Below are positions 44,565 through 54,089 of a stretch of DNA of 64,000 nt, piece by piece (position 1 is the stretch's first letter; every line of letters begins with the position of its first letter). This stretch comes from Anoxynatronum buryatiense (GTDB taxonomy: Bacteria; Bacillota; Clostridia; Peptostreptococcales; Tindalliaceae). The stretch spans positions 124,001 through 188,000 of the forward strand of contig NZ_FXUF01000007.1 in NCBI RefSeq assembly GCF_900182905.1. Direction: 5' to 3'. The notes under the pieces are model-generated. The model ran no database searches. It was not told where the DNA came from and worked only from the letters and a program-made list of their open reading frames with translations. A program made the position numbers and the translations under genes.

Positions 44565-45431
44565 ATGACCTACGAAGCCCCCCTCTACCGACCACCCAGC
44601 GAAGCCCGCAGCCTGATTTTACAGCTGACCCTGGGCTGTTCCCATAACCAGTGCACCTTTTGCTACATGTACAAAGGCAAGCCCTACCGGGTGAAATCGC
44701 CGGAAGCCATGCGGGAACACATCGCCTGGGGAAAAGCCATTGACCCGGGTGCCCGGCGCATTTTTCTTGCCGACGGCAACGTGCTGGGGTTGGAAACCCC
44801 GCTGCTGCTGGAAATCCTCACCACCCTGTACCGGGAGTTTCCCGCCCTGGAACGGGTGAGCCTTTACGGCGGCCCCGGTGATATGCTGGGAAAAACCCCG
44901 GAAGAACTGGCATCCCTTCACAAGACCGGGCTGCAGCTGGTGTACCTGGGAGTGGAAAGCGGCAGCGACACCGTGCTGCAACAAGTGCGCAAAGGAGTCA
45001 CTTCAGAAGAAATGATCACCGCCGGGGTGCGGGTGCGTGAAGCAGGCATTCACCTTTCCTGTATGCTCATTTCAGGGCTGGGAGGCACCACCCATTGGGA
45101 GGAACACGCCCTTGAAAGCGCCCGGGTCATCAGTGCCATCAACCCGGAATACCTGGGCCTCCTCACCCTGCTGGTGGAAGACAATACCCCCCTCCATCGC
45201 CAGATTCAGCAGGGAAGCTTTCACCTGCTGCCGGCGGAAAAAGTGCTGGCAGAAACCCGGCTGCTGCTGGAAAACCTTCAAGTCACCGATTGCACCTTTC
45301 GAAGCAATCACCCCTCCAATTACCTGAACCTGGCAGGGGTGCTGAACCAGGATCAACAGCGGTTGCTGGCAGAAATACAGGAAGCCGGAGAACAGGGCCG
45401 CCTTCGCCCCGAAGGCTGGCGGGCTCTGTAA
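44565..45431 (+). CDS. Radical SAM protein of unknown substrate
   Basis: 288 residues. The [4Fe-4S]/SAM motif is GCSHNQCTFCYMYKG (CxxxCxxC). Downstream elements FLADGNVLGLE, ERVSLYGGPGDML, VYLGVESGSDTVLQQVRKG and SCMLISGLGG are those of the Elp3/HemN-like group, here without an accessory domain. Probably a cytosolic radical enzyme; substrate cannot be read from sequence. The MBL gene starts ~70 bases downstream on the same strand. Confidence 0.87.
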   Translation: MTYEAPLYRPPSEARSLILQLTLGCSHNQCTFCYMYKGKPYRVKSPEAMREHIAWGKAIDPGARRIFLADGNVLGLETPLLLEILTTLYREFPALERVSLYGGPGDMLGKTPEELASLHKTGLQLVYLGVESGSDTVLQQVRKGVTSEEMITAGVRVREAGIHLSCMLISGLGGTTHWEEHALESARVISAINPEYLGLLTLLVEDNTPLHRQIQQGSFHLLPAEKVLAETRLLLENLQVTDCTFRSNHPSNYLNLAGVLNQDQQRLLAEIQEAGEQGRLRPEGWRAL

Positions 45432-45499
45432 GGCGCAGTCATTCATAACAGCTCGATCTAATGAACGAATCTCCATCACCACAGAGAGGAAGAACTCCC

Positions 45500-46471
45500 A
45501 TGTTGCAGCAGGTATACCCCCACATCTACAAAAACGAAATTCAGCTTCCAGGCAATCCTTTGAAAGCAGTACACAGCTACCTCATCACCTCGCCAGAACG
45601 CAACCTGCTCATCGACACCGGCTTCAATCGGCCCGACTGCCTGGAAACCCTGCTTCAGGGAATGACAGAAGCCGGGGCAGAACTGGAAAAAACAGATCTG
45701 TTCATCACCCACCTTCATTCCGACCACAGCGGCCTGGCGTCGGCTCTCAGCCAGCGGGGGGTGAAGGTGTACGCCAGCCAGTGGGACGGTGATGCCGTGA
45801 ATGAAATGAGCCAGGTCAGCTATTGGCAGCGATTTGAAGGCTTCCGGGTTCTCTTTGACCTGGAACAGGATCAAGTCACCTTTCAGGACCACCCGGGGTA
45901 TAAATACCGCAGCCCCCAACCCGTTTCTTTTCAGACCCTTCAAGAGGGCGACACCCTCACCCTGGGAGACTACGTTTTTGAAGTCATCGAAATCCCCGGC
46001 CACACCCCCGGCCAGCTGGGGCTCTATGAGCGAACCCACCGCCTCTTTTTCTGCGGTGACCACATCCTTGACCGGATAACCCCCAACATTGCCTTCTGGG
46101 ATTTTCAGTGGGACATTCTCGATGTCTACCTGAACAACCTACAGAAAGTGGCCGCCTTTGACATTAACCATCTTTTTTCCGCCCACCGGGGAACCGTTGC
46201 TGATCACCGGCAGCGCATACAGGAACTGACCCACCACCACCAGCTGCGGCTGACAGAAATCATGGGAATCCTGAAAGAAGGCCACACCACCGTGCGAGAA
46301 GTGGCCGCCCGTATGCACTGGGAACTGCGTTATAACAGCTGGGATGATTTTCCCCATGCCCAGAAATGGTTTGCCGCAGGGGAAGCCATGTCACATCTGG
46401 AGCACCTGGCTGCCACAGGTCAGATCACCAAAGAAGAACGGCAGGGAGTGCTCCACTATCAGATTCTCTGA
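45500..46471 (+). CDS. Metallo-beta-lactamase-fold hydrolase
   Basis: 323 residues from ATG 45500 (GAGAGGAAG upstream). Zinc motif THLHSDHSGLA, further ligands in PGHTPGQLGL and FCGDHIL, and AHRG near the end of the fold. A C-terminal ~75-residue helical domain (LTHHHQLRLTEIMGILKEG, then TVREVAARMHWE) resembles the winged-helix tail of LACTB2-like hydrolases. Substrate unknown. Confidence 0.87.
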   Translation: MLQQVYPHIYKNEIQLPGNPLKAVHSYLITSPERNLLIDTGFNRPDCLETLLQGMTEAGAELEKTDLFITHLHSDHSGLASALSQRGVKVYASQWDGDAVNEMSQVSYWQRFEGFRVLFDLEQDQVTFQDHPGYKYRSPQPVSFQTLQEGDTLTLGDYVFEVIEIPGHTPGQLGLYERTHRLFFCGDHILDRITPNIAFWDFQWDILDVYLNNLQKVAAFDINHLFSAHRGTVADHRQRIQELTHHHQLRLTEIMGILKEGHTTVREVAARMHWELRYNSWDDFPHAQKWFAAGEAMSHLEHLAATGQITKEERQGVLHYQIL

Positions 46472-46497
46472 CTCCCATACGATAACAACCGTTGAAA

Positions 46498-46554
46498 AAA
46501 TGATGAAGACAAATGTGAAACCCTTGCCTTTATCATTTGTTGCCTGCAATCTGA
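46498..46554. repeat. Minimal fold-back related to repeat A
   Basis: AAATGATGAAGACAA and TTGCCTTTATCATTT form the terminal stem of repeat A with almost no interior; TGCCTGCAATCTGA then matches the A end TCTACAGTCTGA and runs into a terminator. Confidence 0.5.
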
Positions 46555-46585
46555 CCTGATGTTCAACGTTGAACATCAGGTTTTT
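46555..46585 (+). terminator. Terminator after the MBL hydrolase gene
   Basis: Perfect palindrome CCTGATGTTCAAC/GTTGAACATCAGG followed by TTTTT. Confidence 0.85.
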
Positions 46586-46686
46586 AAAAAAAGTTCATAA
46601 AAAATGCGTCTGGAGTTTCATTTATGGGTTAACGGGTAGTATAATGGGAGTTGCAAGACACCTTGAAAGCTCAAGGAGGAGAAAAG

Positions 46687-49600
46687 GTGCTGGATTGGCT
46701 GGTTTTTCGACCGGAGACCATATTGGTGCTGGCCCAGTTGCTGTTAAGCCTGGTGATCACCGGAACACTGTGGCAACACCGAAAGTATTCAAAAGCCAGT
46801 CGGCTTCTGGGTATGTTTTTTGCGTCCAATTCGCTGGGAACACTGTTTCACTATCTGACATATGCAGGCATGGTGGTAGCCATTGAGTACTGGACAGATG
46901 CCCTGACGCTGTTTTTCTATTTGATGGGAGCACTGTTTCTCATCGAATTTGCCCATGCTTATCCAAAGGAGTCGCCGAAGCAGGCTAAAAAATGGGTTGA
47001 CAAGCTTTATCCTTTTGCAATGATGGTGCCTGGAATATGGGGCGGCATTGCTTATGCAGTTACCGGCAAACACCCCTACTTAATGATTCTTTTGGCCCTG
47101 AACGTCATTGGGTATCTGGGTGCGGTGTTTGTCTTGTTCTTTCGGGCTAAATCATTTTTACCATCACAGAAGATGAGAGAACAATCACAAACAGGCAAAA
47201 TGAACAGGCTTGCCGCTATGAGAGCATGGATTGACGATGCAGGGCGAGTACTACATGAACCACAGGAACGTACGATTAAAGCAATGCGGGCGTTTATGCT
47301 GAGTGTCGCATTGTATTTTTTTCTCAGTATCATGTCTGCTGTGTACTGGATTATATTGTATGTTTGGATTCCGCTTCGGATATACTACATGTTTAATGTT
47401 GCGGGAATGATGCTGTTTCTTGTTTTTTTCATTCAAGCGTATCTGGCACACTCGCTGGAACCCACCACATTCATGACAAAATTGAACTTGAGCACTTTGG
47501 CACTGGTTCTATTCATCACTGCAGCTGTGGGCTTCATTTATATTGAAGGGGTTCGGCACGAGTACTATCAGGAATGGCTGGGAGAAGTTAAAGAGGTGGT
47601 CCAGTATATGGATGAAGGTCAGCAGGATCCTGGTGATAGATATAACAATGCGAAAGCTGCTTTTGTCATATCGTATCCGGCGGAAGCGGTTAAACTGGCA
47701 ACAGAACGAGCAATAAGCACGTATGAATCACCTGCAGGACATGAAGCAGCGAAGATACATTTCCTGCAGGATCAAGGTTTCTATCTGGCTGATTTTAAGA
47801 GAGATCGGTTTGTCACCGAATCATATCAGCCTGGACGAGGGTATACAGGCAATTATCCCCAGAATACCTATATTTCATACTCATTTGATCACAATGACAG
47901 GCATTATGTGGTTGGGTTTCCTGTGAGTGATCTTCAAAGAGTTATCAACCCGGTCGCTCTACAAGTGAAGGGACTTCTTGTGCTGGGACTGGCAATAGTC
48001 CTGTTGATTTTCCCCAGATTTTTCAGGTGGAGTCTTGTGGAGCCCCTGCGCTTGTTGCTCAATGGGGTTCAGGAAGTGGGAGAAGGAAATCTGAAGGTAC
48101 AGGTACCGATTATTTCGAGAGATGAAGTGGGTTTACTGGCGCACACGTTTAACCAAATGGCCGGGTCGCTTGACCGAGCAGATCAATTTATGAAAAGTCA
48201 TCACGAAATCTTGCAAGAGCAAGTCAATGAAAGAACTGCGGAACTTAAAGAAGCCCTTACAGAAAGCAGGCAGTTACAACATAAGCTGTATCATGAACGG
48301 GAACTTTTAAAAACCACTGTCTTTTCCATGGGTGACGCTTTGATTGCCACTGACGAAAATGGAAACATTACCATTATGAATGAACTGGCAGAGCGGTTGA
48401 CGGGATGGCCTCAGGCAGTGGCGCAGGGGAAAGCCTTTGATGAAGTTTTTTGTATGATTGATGAACATAGCGGAATGGCACACAAGAGCCCGGTGGAACA
48501 GGTACTGGTGAACAAAGCAGCCTACAGCCTGCCGCCGAATACCCTGCTGGTAGCCAGAGATGGCAGTCAACTCCCCATTGAAGACAGTGTGGCACCCATT
48601 AAAGATGAAGAGGGCCGTGTGACAGGTGTGGTGGTGGTCTTCAGGGACTTCACAGAGAAAAAAGAGAAGCAGGAAAAAATTCTGCATTTAAGTTATCATG
48701 ACCAACTGACCGGTGTCTTTAACCGCCATTTCTTTGAGGCAGAGCTGAAAAGGCTGGATACCCATCGCAACCTGCCTTTGTCATTGCTAATCCTTGATCT
48801 GAACGGTCTTAAACTCATCAATGATGCTTTTGGACACCAGGTGGGCGATCAGGCAGTTCAGCGGGTGGCAGCAGTGATGCAGCAGGCATGTCGCAATGAT
48901 GAAATCATTGCCCGAATCGGCGGCGATGAATTTGTGATCATTTTGCCCGGCACCCGTAAAGAGGATGCTGAAAAACTGGCAAAGCGTATTCAGCAGCGCA
49001 TCAGTGAAGTGCCCTTAAAAGGACTGCGGATATCAGCTTCTGTTGGGTGGGCCACCAAGGAAGCGGAACAGGAATCCATGGCAATCATCTTCAAGGAAGC
49101 GGAGGACAAAATGTACCGGCGCAAGTTGATGGACAGCCAGCAGGTGCATTTTGACACCGTCAATATGATTCTGAATACCTTCTATGAAACCCATCAACAT
49201 GAACAGAGCCACGCCCAGCGTGTGGCCCGATTGTGCGAAGCCATGGGAAATGCCCTGGGACTGGAATCGGACGCCATGGAAAGATTGCGGAAAACAAGCA
49301 TTATGCATGATATCGGAAAGAGCGCACTCAGCCCGGAACTGCTGAAAAAAACGGAAACTCTGACACCTGAAGAAAGGCGCGCGATTGAAAGGCATCCCGA
49401 GCTGGGCTACCAGATGCTGCGGTCTTCCCGGGAATATACTTCGATTGCGGAAAATGTGCTGGGACATCACGAACATTGGGACGGGTCAGGGTATCCCCGG
49501 GGTATTGCAGGCGAAAAAATCCCTTTGGAAGCACGCATTGCAGCACTTGCAGAGGCATGGGACGGCATGACCACCCATCGGCCTTACAGAAAGGCACGAA

Positions 49601-49707
49601 CGCCGCAATCAGCACTGGAAGAAATAAAGGCGTTAGCGGGGATTCGATTTGACCCGGAACTGGTACCCGTCTTTGAATCCGTGCTGATGAAAGAAAAGAT
49701 GATCTAA
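46687..49707 (+). CDS. Membrane PAS-GGDEF-HD-GYP cyclic-di-GMP protein
   Basis: 1006 residues from GTG 46687 (AAGGAGG at 46672). N-terminal membrane region of ~8 helices (~1-280), an extracytoplasmic domain between helices, HAMP, coiled coil, PAS (~540-660), GGDEF (~670-830, active-site ARIGGDEFVI intact) and HD-GYP (~850-1000, with HDIGKSALSP, HHEHWDGSGYPRG). Both making and breaking of cyclic di-GMP are possible. More AT-rich than its neighbours. Monocistronic. Confidence 0.93.
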   Translation: MLDWLVFRPETILVLAQLLLSLVITGTLWQHRKYSKASRLLGMFFASNSLGTLFHYLTYAGMVVAIEYWTDALTLFFYLMGALFLIEFAHAYPKESPKQAKKWVDKLYPFAMMVPGIWGGIAYAVTGKHPYLMILLALNVIGYLGAVFVLFFRAKSFLPSQKMREQSQTGKMNRLAAMRAWIDDAGRVLHEPQERTIKAMRAFMLSVALYFFLSIMSAVYWIILYVWIPLRIYYMFNVAGMMLFLVFFIQAYLAHSLEPTTFMTKLNLSTLALVLFITAAVGFIYIEGVRHEYYQEWLGEVKEVVQYMDEGQQDPGDRYNNAKAAFVISYPAEAVKLATERAISTYESPAGHEAAKIHFLQDQGFYLADFKRDRFVTESYQPGRGYTGNYPQNTYISYSFDHNDRHYVVGFPVSDLQRVINPVALQVKGLLVLGLAIVLLIFPRFFRWSLVEPLRLLLNGVQEVGEGNLKVQVPIISRDEVGLLAHTFNQMAGSLDRADQFMKSHHEILQEQVNERTAELKEALTESRQLQHKLYHERELLKTTVFSMGDALIATDENGNITIMNELAERLTGWPQAVAQGKAFDEVFCMIDEHSGMAHKSPVEQVLVNKAAYSLPPNTLLVARDGSQLPIEDSVAPIKDEEGRVTGVVVVFRDFTEKKEKQEKILHLSYHDQLTGVFNRHFFEAELKRLDTHRNLPLSLLILDLNGLKLINDAFGHQVGDQAVQRVAAVMQQACRNDEIIARIGGDEFVIILPGTRKEDAEKLAKRIQQRISEVPLKGLRISASVGWATKEAEQESMAIIFKEAEDKMYRRKLMDSQQVHFDTVNMILNTFYETHQHEQSHAQRVARLCEAMGNALGLESDAMERLRKTSIMHDIGKSALSPELLKKTETLTPEERRAIERHPELGYQMLRSSREYTSIAENVLGHHEHWDGSGYPRGIAGEKIPLEARIAALAEAWDGMTTHRPYRKARTPQSALEEIKALAGIRFDPELVPVFESVLMKEKMI

Positions 49708-49865
49708 AGCGGGTTCTTCCTTATCGTTTCTGTCCAATCAAACGGCGTCTATCCACATTCCATCAAGTGAACGAAGAAAATCAAGAGAACCGAAGGAGAC
49801 AGACGAGTAACTTCGAAAAAAACGTTGATCTGTAAGGGTGACGTTGCAATTTGACAGTGCACAAT

Positions 49866-49900
49866 AAAGGAGAGCTCTGCGATATTGGGAGCTCTCCTTT
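49866..49900. terminator. Perfect hairpin in the 49.7-50.1 kb gap
   Basis: AAAGGAGAGCTC pairs with GAGCTCTCCTTT over an 11-base loop; ATCTTTC follows. Probably the end of the GGDEF/HD-GYP transcript. The remainder of the gap 49708-50132 has no convincing gene; a 67-codon frame at 49885 overlaps this stem. Confidence 0.65.
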
Positions 49901-50132
49901 ATCTTTCAGATGTTCAGTCAACTTTGATAACGTGTGTTGAAATCATGTTGCGGATTCGACTGTTAGAGAGATGTGAAACATCTGAGAGAGCGGTGTATAT
50001 AAGAATTGATCGCTGTCTTCAGATTTCAGCGTACGAAAGAGATCTTTCAAAGGCAACCGTGAGAAAACAAAAAAATGACATAGTTTGACAGCGCAATTGA
50101 AATTGACGGAGGGAGAATAACGGATTTAAAAA

Positions 50133-50417
50133 TTACCAGTGGGGACCAGTTACAGGACCTTCATTGCTGACACTGATAAGTTCAAGCGTTGCTTGAAAAA
50201 TGTCGCCGTAGGGAACGGTGGAAATATCATATGCAGGGTCTGAAGCTATTTGAATTAAATGATCCCGCAGTTCCTGAATTTCTTCAATTGAAAAATCCAA
50301 ATCGTTTTTTTTCAGCAGTGCCTGAACCTCTTCAGCCGATTCCTTCTCCAGAATTTGACCGGCTAACGTGCTGTCTGAAGCCAATTTTTCATTGAGTTGC
50401 AATAACTTTTTCTCCAT
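50133..50417 (-). CDS. Nif11-like leader peptide protein (RiPP precursor-like)
   Basis: 94 residues. The first ~60 match the Nif11/nitrile-hydratase-like leader pattern: LNEKLASDSTLAGQILEKE, SAEEVQALLKKNDLDFSIEE, then IQELRDHLIQ. The tail (AYDISTVPYGDIF, then NEGPVTGPHW) would be the core but has no Cys. No modification enzyme or exporter is in the neighbourhood, so it is an orphan; it may be a regulatory relative. Start ATG has AAAGGTGG upstream on the minus strand. The 369-base gap to the next gene holds the TRAP promoter. Confidence 0.7.
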   Translation of the reverse strand: MEKKLLQLNEKLASDSTLAGQILEKESAEEVQALLKKNDLDFSIEEIQELRDHLIQIASDPAYDISTVPYGDIFQATLELISVSNEGPVTGPHW

Positions 50418-50716
50418 TAATCAATGACCACCTTTCTGTTTAACGCATGTTGTGAAGCAGGCTGTTGGTGAATGGCAAATCCCTCCGCCGGTGCGCATCC
50501 ATGGTTATTATAGCACGGAATGAGCATCTTAAGGAAAGAAGTGACCGTCAAGATGAAATTTTCTGAATTGGTGTGTTTTTTCTTTGCGGTTATTCCGGGA
50601 AGAGTTGAAAAGAAAGGTAGACTTTTCAAAGGGCAGAGCCTGGAACGGTGGCACATTGCAGACGCGGCTTCCTCATGAGGCCGGCCGGAACATGGAGAGA
50701 TTCTTTTGGGAAAACG

Positions 50717-50745
50717 TTGACACTAGTATACTAATGTGCTAACAT
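50717..50745 (+). promoter_or_regulatory. Promoter and probable GntR operator of the TRAP-uxu operon
   Basis: TTGACA (50717-50722), 17 bases, TAACAT (50740-50745). The palindrome TAGTATACTA (50724-50733) lies in the spacer and fits the FadR/GntR-type TNGT...ACNA half-site rule, so binding would block polymerase. The GntR gene at 55174 is the likely repressor. Confidence 0.6.
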
Positions 50746-50786
50746 ACCAGTATCAAGTGCTTTTAATGATAAAAGGAGGAGAAGGT

Positions 50787-51797
50787 ATGAAAAGAAAACT
50801 GTTGTTAAGTTTCATGGTGTTAACGATGGTGGCAACGCTGGTTGCTTGTTCTGGTAATGGATCGGGCACTTCGGGTACGAATGGTGGAGACGCACAAACC
50901 TATGTACTGAAAGTGGGCACGGTTACTTCGGAGACAGATCCTCTGTTTGAAGGCTTAAAGGTGTTTAAGGCCAATGTGGAAGAGCGTACTGGCGGGGCTG
51001 TAGAGGTCGAATTATATTCGGGGGCACAGCTGGGAGCCGATGAGGATGTTCTTGAGCAGGCCATCGTTGGGGCTGGCGTTGGAATTATTACAGACCCGGG
51101 CCGCATGAGTAACTATGTGAAAGATTTTGGCATTTTGGGCGGGCCATACCTTGCAGATAACTATGAAGGTGCATTAGAATTAATGGAGACCACCGTTTAC
51201 AGTGAGCTGGTTGATGAGTTTGAAGAGCATGGGTTAAAGATTCTTTCTTTCAACTATTTTCAGGGAAGCAGACATTTGTACACCAAATCGCCTGTTTCCG
51301 AACCGGGAGATTTGAATGGCCTTCGAATCCGCAGTTCAGGGTCTGACATTGTGACAAGATCTCTTGAAGCAATGGGTGCCAATACCACTGTTCTAGCTTG
51401 GTCTGAAGCATACCAGGCGCTTCAGCAACGTGTGGTAGAAGGAGTTGAAGTTCACAACTCTGCCGCCTATGGATCAAGTATTTATGAAGTGACCGACTAC
51501 GTTTCATTAACAAGTCATTTTCAACTTTTAACCGGTTTGGTAATATCAAATGGCTGGTTCGAAACACTGCCTGCAGAGTTTCAACAGATTCTTGTTGAAG
51601 AAGCCTATGCCGGTGGACAACATGCTTCAGAGCTGGTATTGGAAAAAGACGCAGAGTTTTTGCAGATGTGCATTGACGGTGGTGTCGAGTTGGTTGAGGT
51701 CGACTTGGAGGCCTTTAAACTGGCTGCTGAATCAGCATATGATGTGTTGGGATATCGTGAATTGAAAGATGCCATTGATGCAGAACTGGGAAGATAA
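50787..51797 (+). CDS. dctP: TRAP transporter substrate-binding lipoprotein (DctP)
   Basis: 336 residues; lipobox VACSG after a hydrophobic signal. DctP-family features: LYSGAQLGADEDVLEQ, DLNGLRIRSSGSDIVTRSLEAMGA with the substrate-carboxylate Arg, and WSEAYQALQQRVVEGVE. It captures an organic or sugar acid outside the cell for the DctQM membrane pair. Context of uxuAB makes a hexuronate or aldonate the likely ligand. Start 50787 follows AAAGGAGGAGAAGG. AT-rich codon choice compared with most of the window. Confidence 0.9.
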   Translation: MKRKLLLSFMVLTMVATLVACSGNGSGTSGTNGGDAQTYVLKVGTVTSETDPLFEGLKVFKANVEERTGGAVEVELYSGAQLGADEDVLEQAIVGAGVGIITDPGRMSNYVKDFGILGGPYLADNYEGALELMETTVYSELVDEFEEHGLKILSFNYFQGSRHLYTKSPVSEPGDLNGLRIRSSGSDIVTRSLEAMGANTTVLAWSEAYQALQQRVVEGVEVHNSAAYGSSIYEVTDYVSLTSHFQLLTGLVISNGWFETLPAEFQQILVEEAYAGGQHASELVLEKDAEFLQMCIDGGVELVEVDLEAFKLAAESAYDVLGYRELKDAIDAELGR

Positions 51798-51965
51798 TCA
51801 ACTGTTACATTTCCTGAATCCGTGATAGCGGATTGAAAGCAACTGCAAGCCTTCGCGAATCGCAATCATGAAAACCCGTTTGTTATCCCCTTTGTCACCC
51901 CCTTTTCTTAAGCTGGCAAGAAAACTCTCTCAGTACGCGTTTTACGTGAATCATTTCAGAAAGAC

Positions 51966-52000
51966 TGACCGGACAGGTTCAGCCAGCACAAGTCCGGTCA
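51966..52000 (+). terminator. Hairpin between dctP and dctQ
   Basis: TGACCGGAC pairs with GTCCGGTCA over a 17-base loop; no long T-run. Likely lowers expression of the membrane subunits or protects dctP mRNA. A 16-bp direct duplication (CAGGTCTGCTTAAAGA) follows at 52012. No gene in 51798-52101. Confidence 0.5.
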
Positions 52001-52101
52001 AAGTTTGTTCAGGTCTGCTTAAAGACAGGTCTGCTTAAAGAAGGGTTGCAGTGCCGCCTGTCACGGATTCAGGCAATCATTAAACCAGAGGTGTTGTTCG
52101 C

Positions 52102-52608
52102 ATGATATTACGGCGTATCGAAAGTATGTTTACGGGTATTGGGCTTGCAGCACTCATTATTCTCGTTTTTTCTGCAGCCACTCTCAGATGGCTTGGAATT
52201 GACATGTCATGGTCAACAGATATGGCACAATTGGTATTTGCATGGGTCTGCTTCATAGGAGCAGACCTGGCCATGAAGCAAAAACGACATATGGGTGTTG
52301 AAATATTGACAGATAAATTACCTGTTCGCATGAGAAACAGCGTGTATCTGATCAATAGTCTGTTGATTTTGGTATTTTTGGTATTTGTTGTCTATTATGG
52401 CACAAATTTAGTGGTGATCAACTATCGAAGAAGCTTCAATACACTTCCCATCAGTTATTCATTTGTAACGGCGAGTGCACCAGTCGGATCATTATTGATG
52501 ATCTACACGATCACAACCCGAATTTTTGAGTATTTGAAGAACTTTATGACTGGTGATTATTCAAACTTGGAAACAAACTCCGACGATGAAGGAGGCGAAA
52601 CGATATGA
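52102..52608 (+). CDS. dctQ: TRAP transporter small permease (DctQ)
   Basis: 168 residues with four predicted helices (GIGLAALIILVFSAATL, LVFAWVCFIGADLAM, YLINSLLILVFLVFVVYYG, and a last one). The FAWVCFIGADLAMKQKRHMGVEIL segment is diagnostic of DctQ. Its stop overlaps the dctM start by four bases. Confidence 0.9.
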   Translation: MILRRIESMFTGIGLAALIILVFSAATLRWLGIDMSWSTDMAQLVFAWVCFIGADLAMKQKRHMGVEILTDKLPVRMRNSVYLINSLLILVFLVFVVYYGTNLVVINYRRSFNTLPISYSFVTASAPVGSLLMIYTITTRIFEYLKNFMTGDYSNLETNSDDEGGETI

Positions 52609-53882
52609 TTTACCTCGCAGTTAGTTTTGTGGTACTATTAGCCGCAGGAATGCCAATCGCCTTTGTTGTTGGAATTTCAAGTCTCTTATACTTTTTTACC
52701 GAAAGTGTACCCATGCAGATTGTGGTTCAGCGGATGGTGAGCAGTACGCAGTCTTTTGCGTTGCTGGCAGTCCCGTTTTTTGTTTTGGCCGGCAATTTAA
52801 TGAATGAAACAGGGATCACAAGCCGGCTGATCAAGTTTTCGACAGTGCTGACAGGGCACATGCGGGGGGGACTGGCCCAGGTGTCGGTTGTCTTGAGTAC
52901 ACTGATGGGTGGCATCTCAGGTTCTGCAGTGGCCGACGCAGCAATGGAAAGCCGTATTCTGGGCCCTGACATGAATAAAAGAGGGTTTCATAAAGGGTTT
53001 ACCGCTGCAATTCTTGCCATGGGCGGTTTGATTACATCCACCATTCCGCCAAGCATCGGGCTGATTCTTTATGGTGTCACGGGAGAAGTTTCCATTGGGC
53101 GGCTGTTTTTGGCAGGTATTGTCCCGGGGGTGCTGATGACCGTTTTTTTAATGACTGCGGTCGGCATTATCTCCAAAAAAAGAAATTATTCAAGAGAGCG
53201 GGAAACATATGCCACTTTCAATGAAGTGTTGAAAGGGTTGATTGAAAATATTTGGGCGCTATTGTTTCCTGTCATTCTGATTGTCGGTATTCGATTTGGT
53301 GTTTTTACGCCTTCCGAGGCGGGAGCATTTGCTGTGGTGTACGCATTATTTATTGGGGTTTTTGTTTACAGAGAGCTGACATTCGCGAAGCTGGTGGATG
53401 TTCTTAAAAAGACGTCGGTTGATTTGTCTGCCATTATGATCATCATTATTTGCTCAAATGCATTTGGATATGCCCTGGTCACCGGGCGTGTGCCTCAAAA
53501 ACTGGCGGGTGTTATTACCACTGTTTCAAGCAACTCCTACATTGTTCTGCTGATTATTCTGCTGTTTGTCTTCGTGGTCGGTATGTTTATGGAGGCAACG
53601 GCCAATGTGCTTATTCTGACACCCATCTTTTTGCCAATTATCCAGGGGCTGGGATTTGACTCAGTGCATTTTGGGATTTTGTTTATGATTATTGTGACCA
53701 TGGGTGGCATGACTCCGCCTGTTGGTGTAGCCATGTATACAACCTGTTCCATTTTGGGATGTTCCATTGGGGATTATACGAGAGAATCGCTTATTTTCAT
53801 TGCAGCCATCATCATTTTGCTGGTGATCCTGGTGTTCTTCCCTCAAATTGTCCTGTTTTTACCAAACATGGTGTATGGTTAA
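52605..53882 (+). CDS. dctM: TRAP transporter large permease (DctM)
   Basis: 425-residue, 12-helix channel subunit. Signatures PFFVLAGNLMNETGITSRLIKF, GGISGSAVADAAMESRILGPDM and PPSIGLILYGVTGEVSIGRLF identify DctM. Uses a cation gradient to import the DctP-bound acid. Followed by ~200 bases with TGCAAGCAGNAAGT-type repeats before the reductase gene. Confidence 0.93.
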   Translation: MIYLAVSFVVLLAAGMPIAFVVGISSLLYFFTESVPMQIVVQRMVSSTQSFALLAVPFFVLAGNLMNETGITSRLIKFSTVLTGHMRGGLAQVSVVLSTLMGGISGSAVADAAMESRILGPDMNKRGFHKGFTAAILAMGGLITSTIPPSIGLILYGVTGEVSIGRLFLAGIVPGVLMTVFLMTAVGIISKKRNYSRERETYATFNEVLKGLIENIWALLFPVILIVGIRFGVFTPSEAGAFAVVYALFIGVFVYRELTFAKLVDVLKKTSVDLSAIMIIIICSNAFGYALVTGRVPQKLAGVITTVSSNSYIVLLIILLFVFVVGMFMEATANVLILTPIFLPIIQGLGFDSVHFGILFMIIVTMGGMTPPVGVAMYTTCSILGCSIGDYTRESLIFIAAIIILLVILVFFPQIVLFLPNMVYG

Positions 53883-53949
53883 AGTGAACGGAGACGCAAA
53901 TGATGCGTGACAAGAGCACAAGTGTCGCTTAAGCAAAAAAAACGGAGAC

Positions 53950-54060
53950 ATACCGCAAGAAACGAATGTGTGTCGTGGATGCAAGAAACAAGTGGATGAT
54001 GTGTGCAAGCAGCAAGTTGATCATAGGTGCAAGCAGTAAGTGGGCCGTGCATGCTGACAG
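53950..54060. repeat. Imperfect tandem repeat between dctM and the reductase gene
   Basis: About four units of 23-26 bases sharing TGCAAGMARYAAGTGG. No coding potential. Confidence 0.55.
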
Positions 54061-54089
54061 CGTGCGTGTGATATGAAGGAGATGAAATG

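Noticed and set aside
49885-50088. 67-residue frame
   Set aside because: Begins within a perfect terminator stem, has no ribosome site and no recognisable features.
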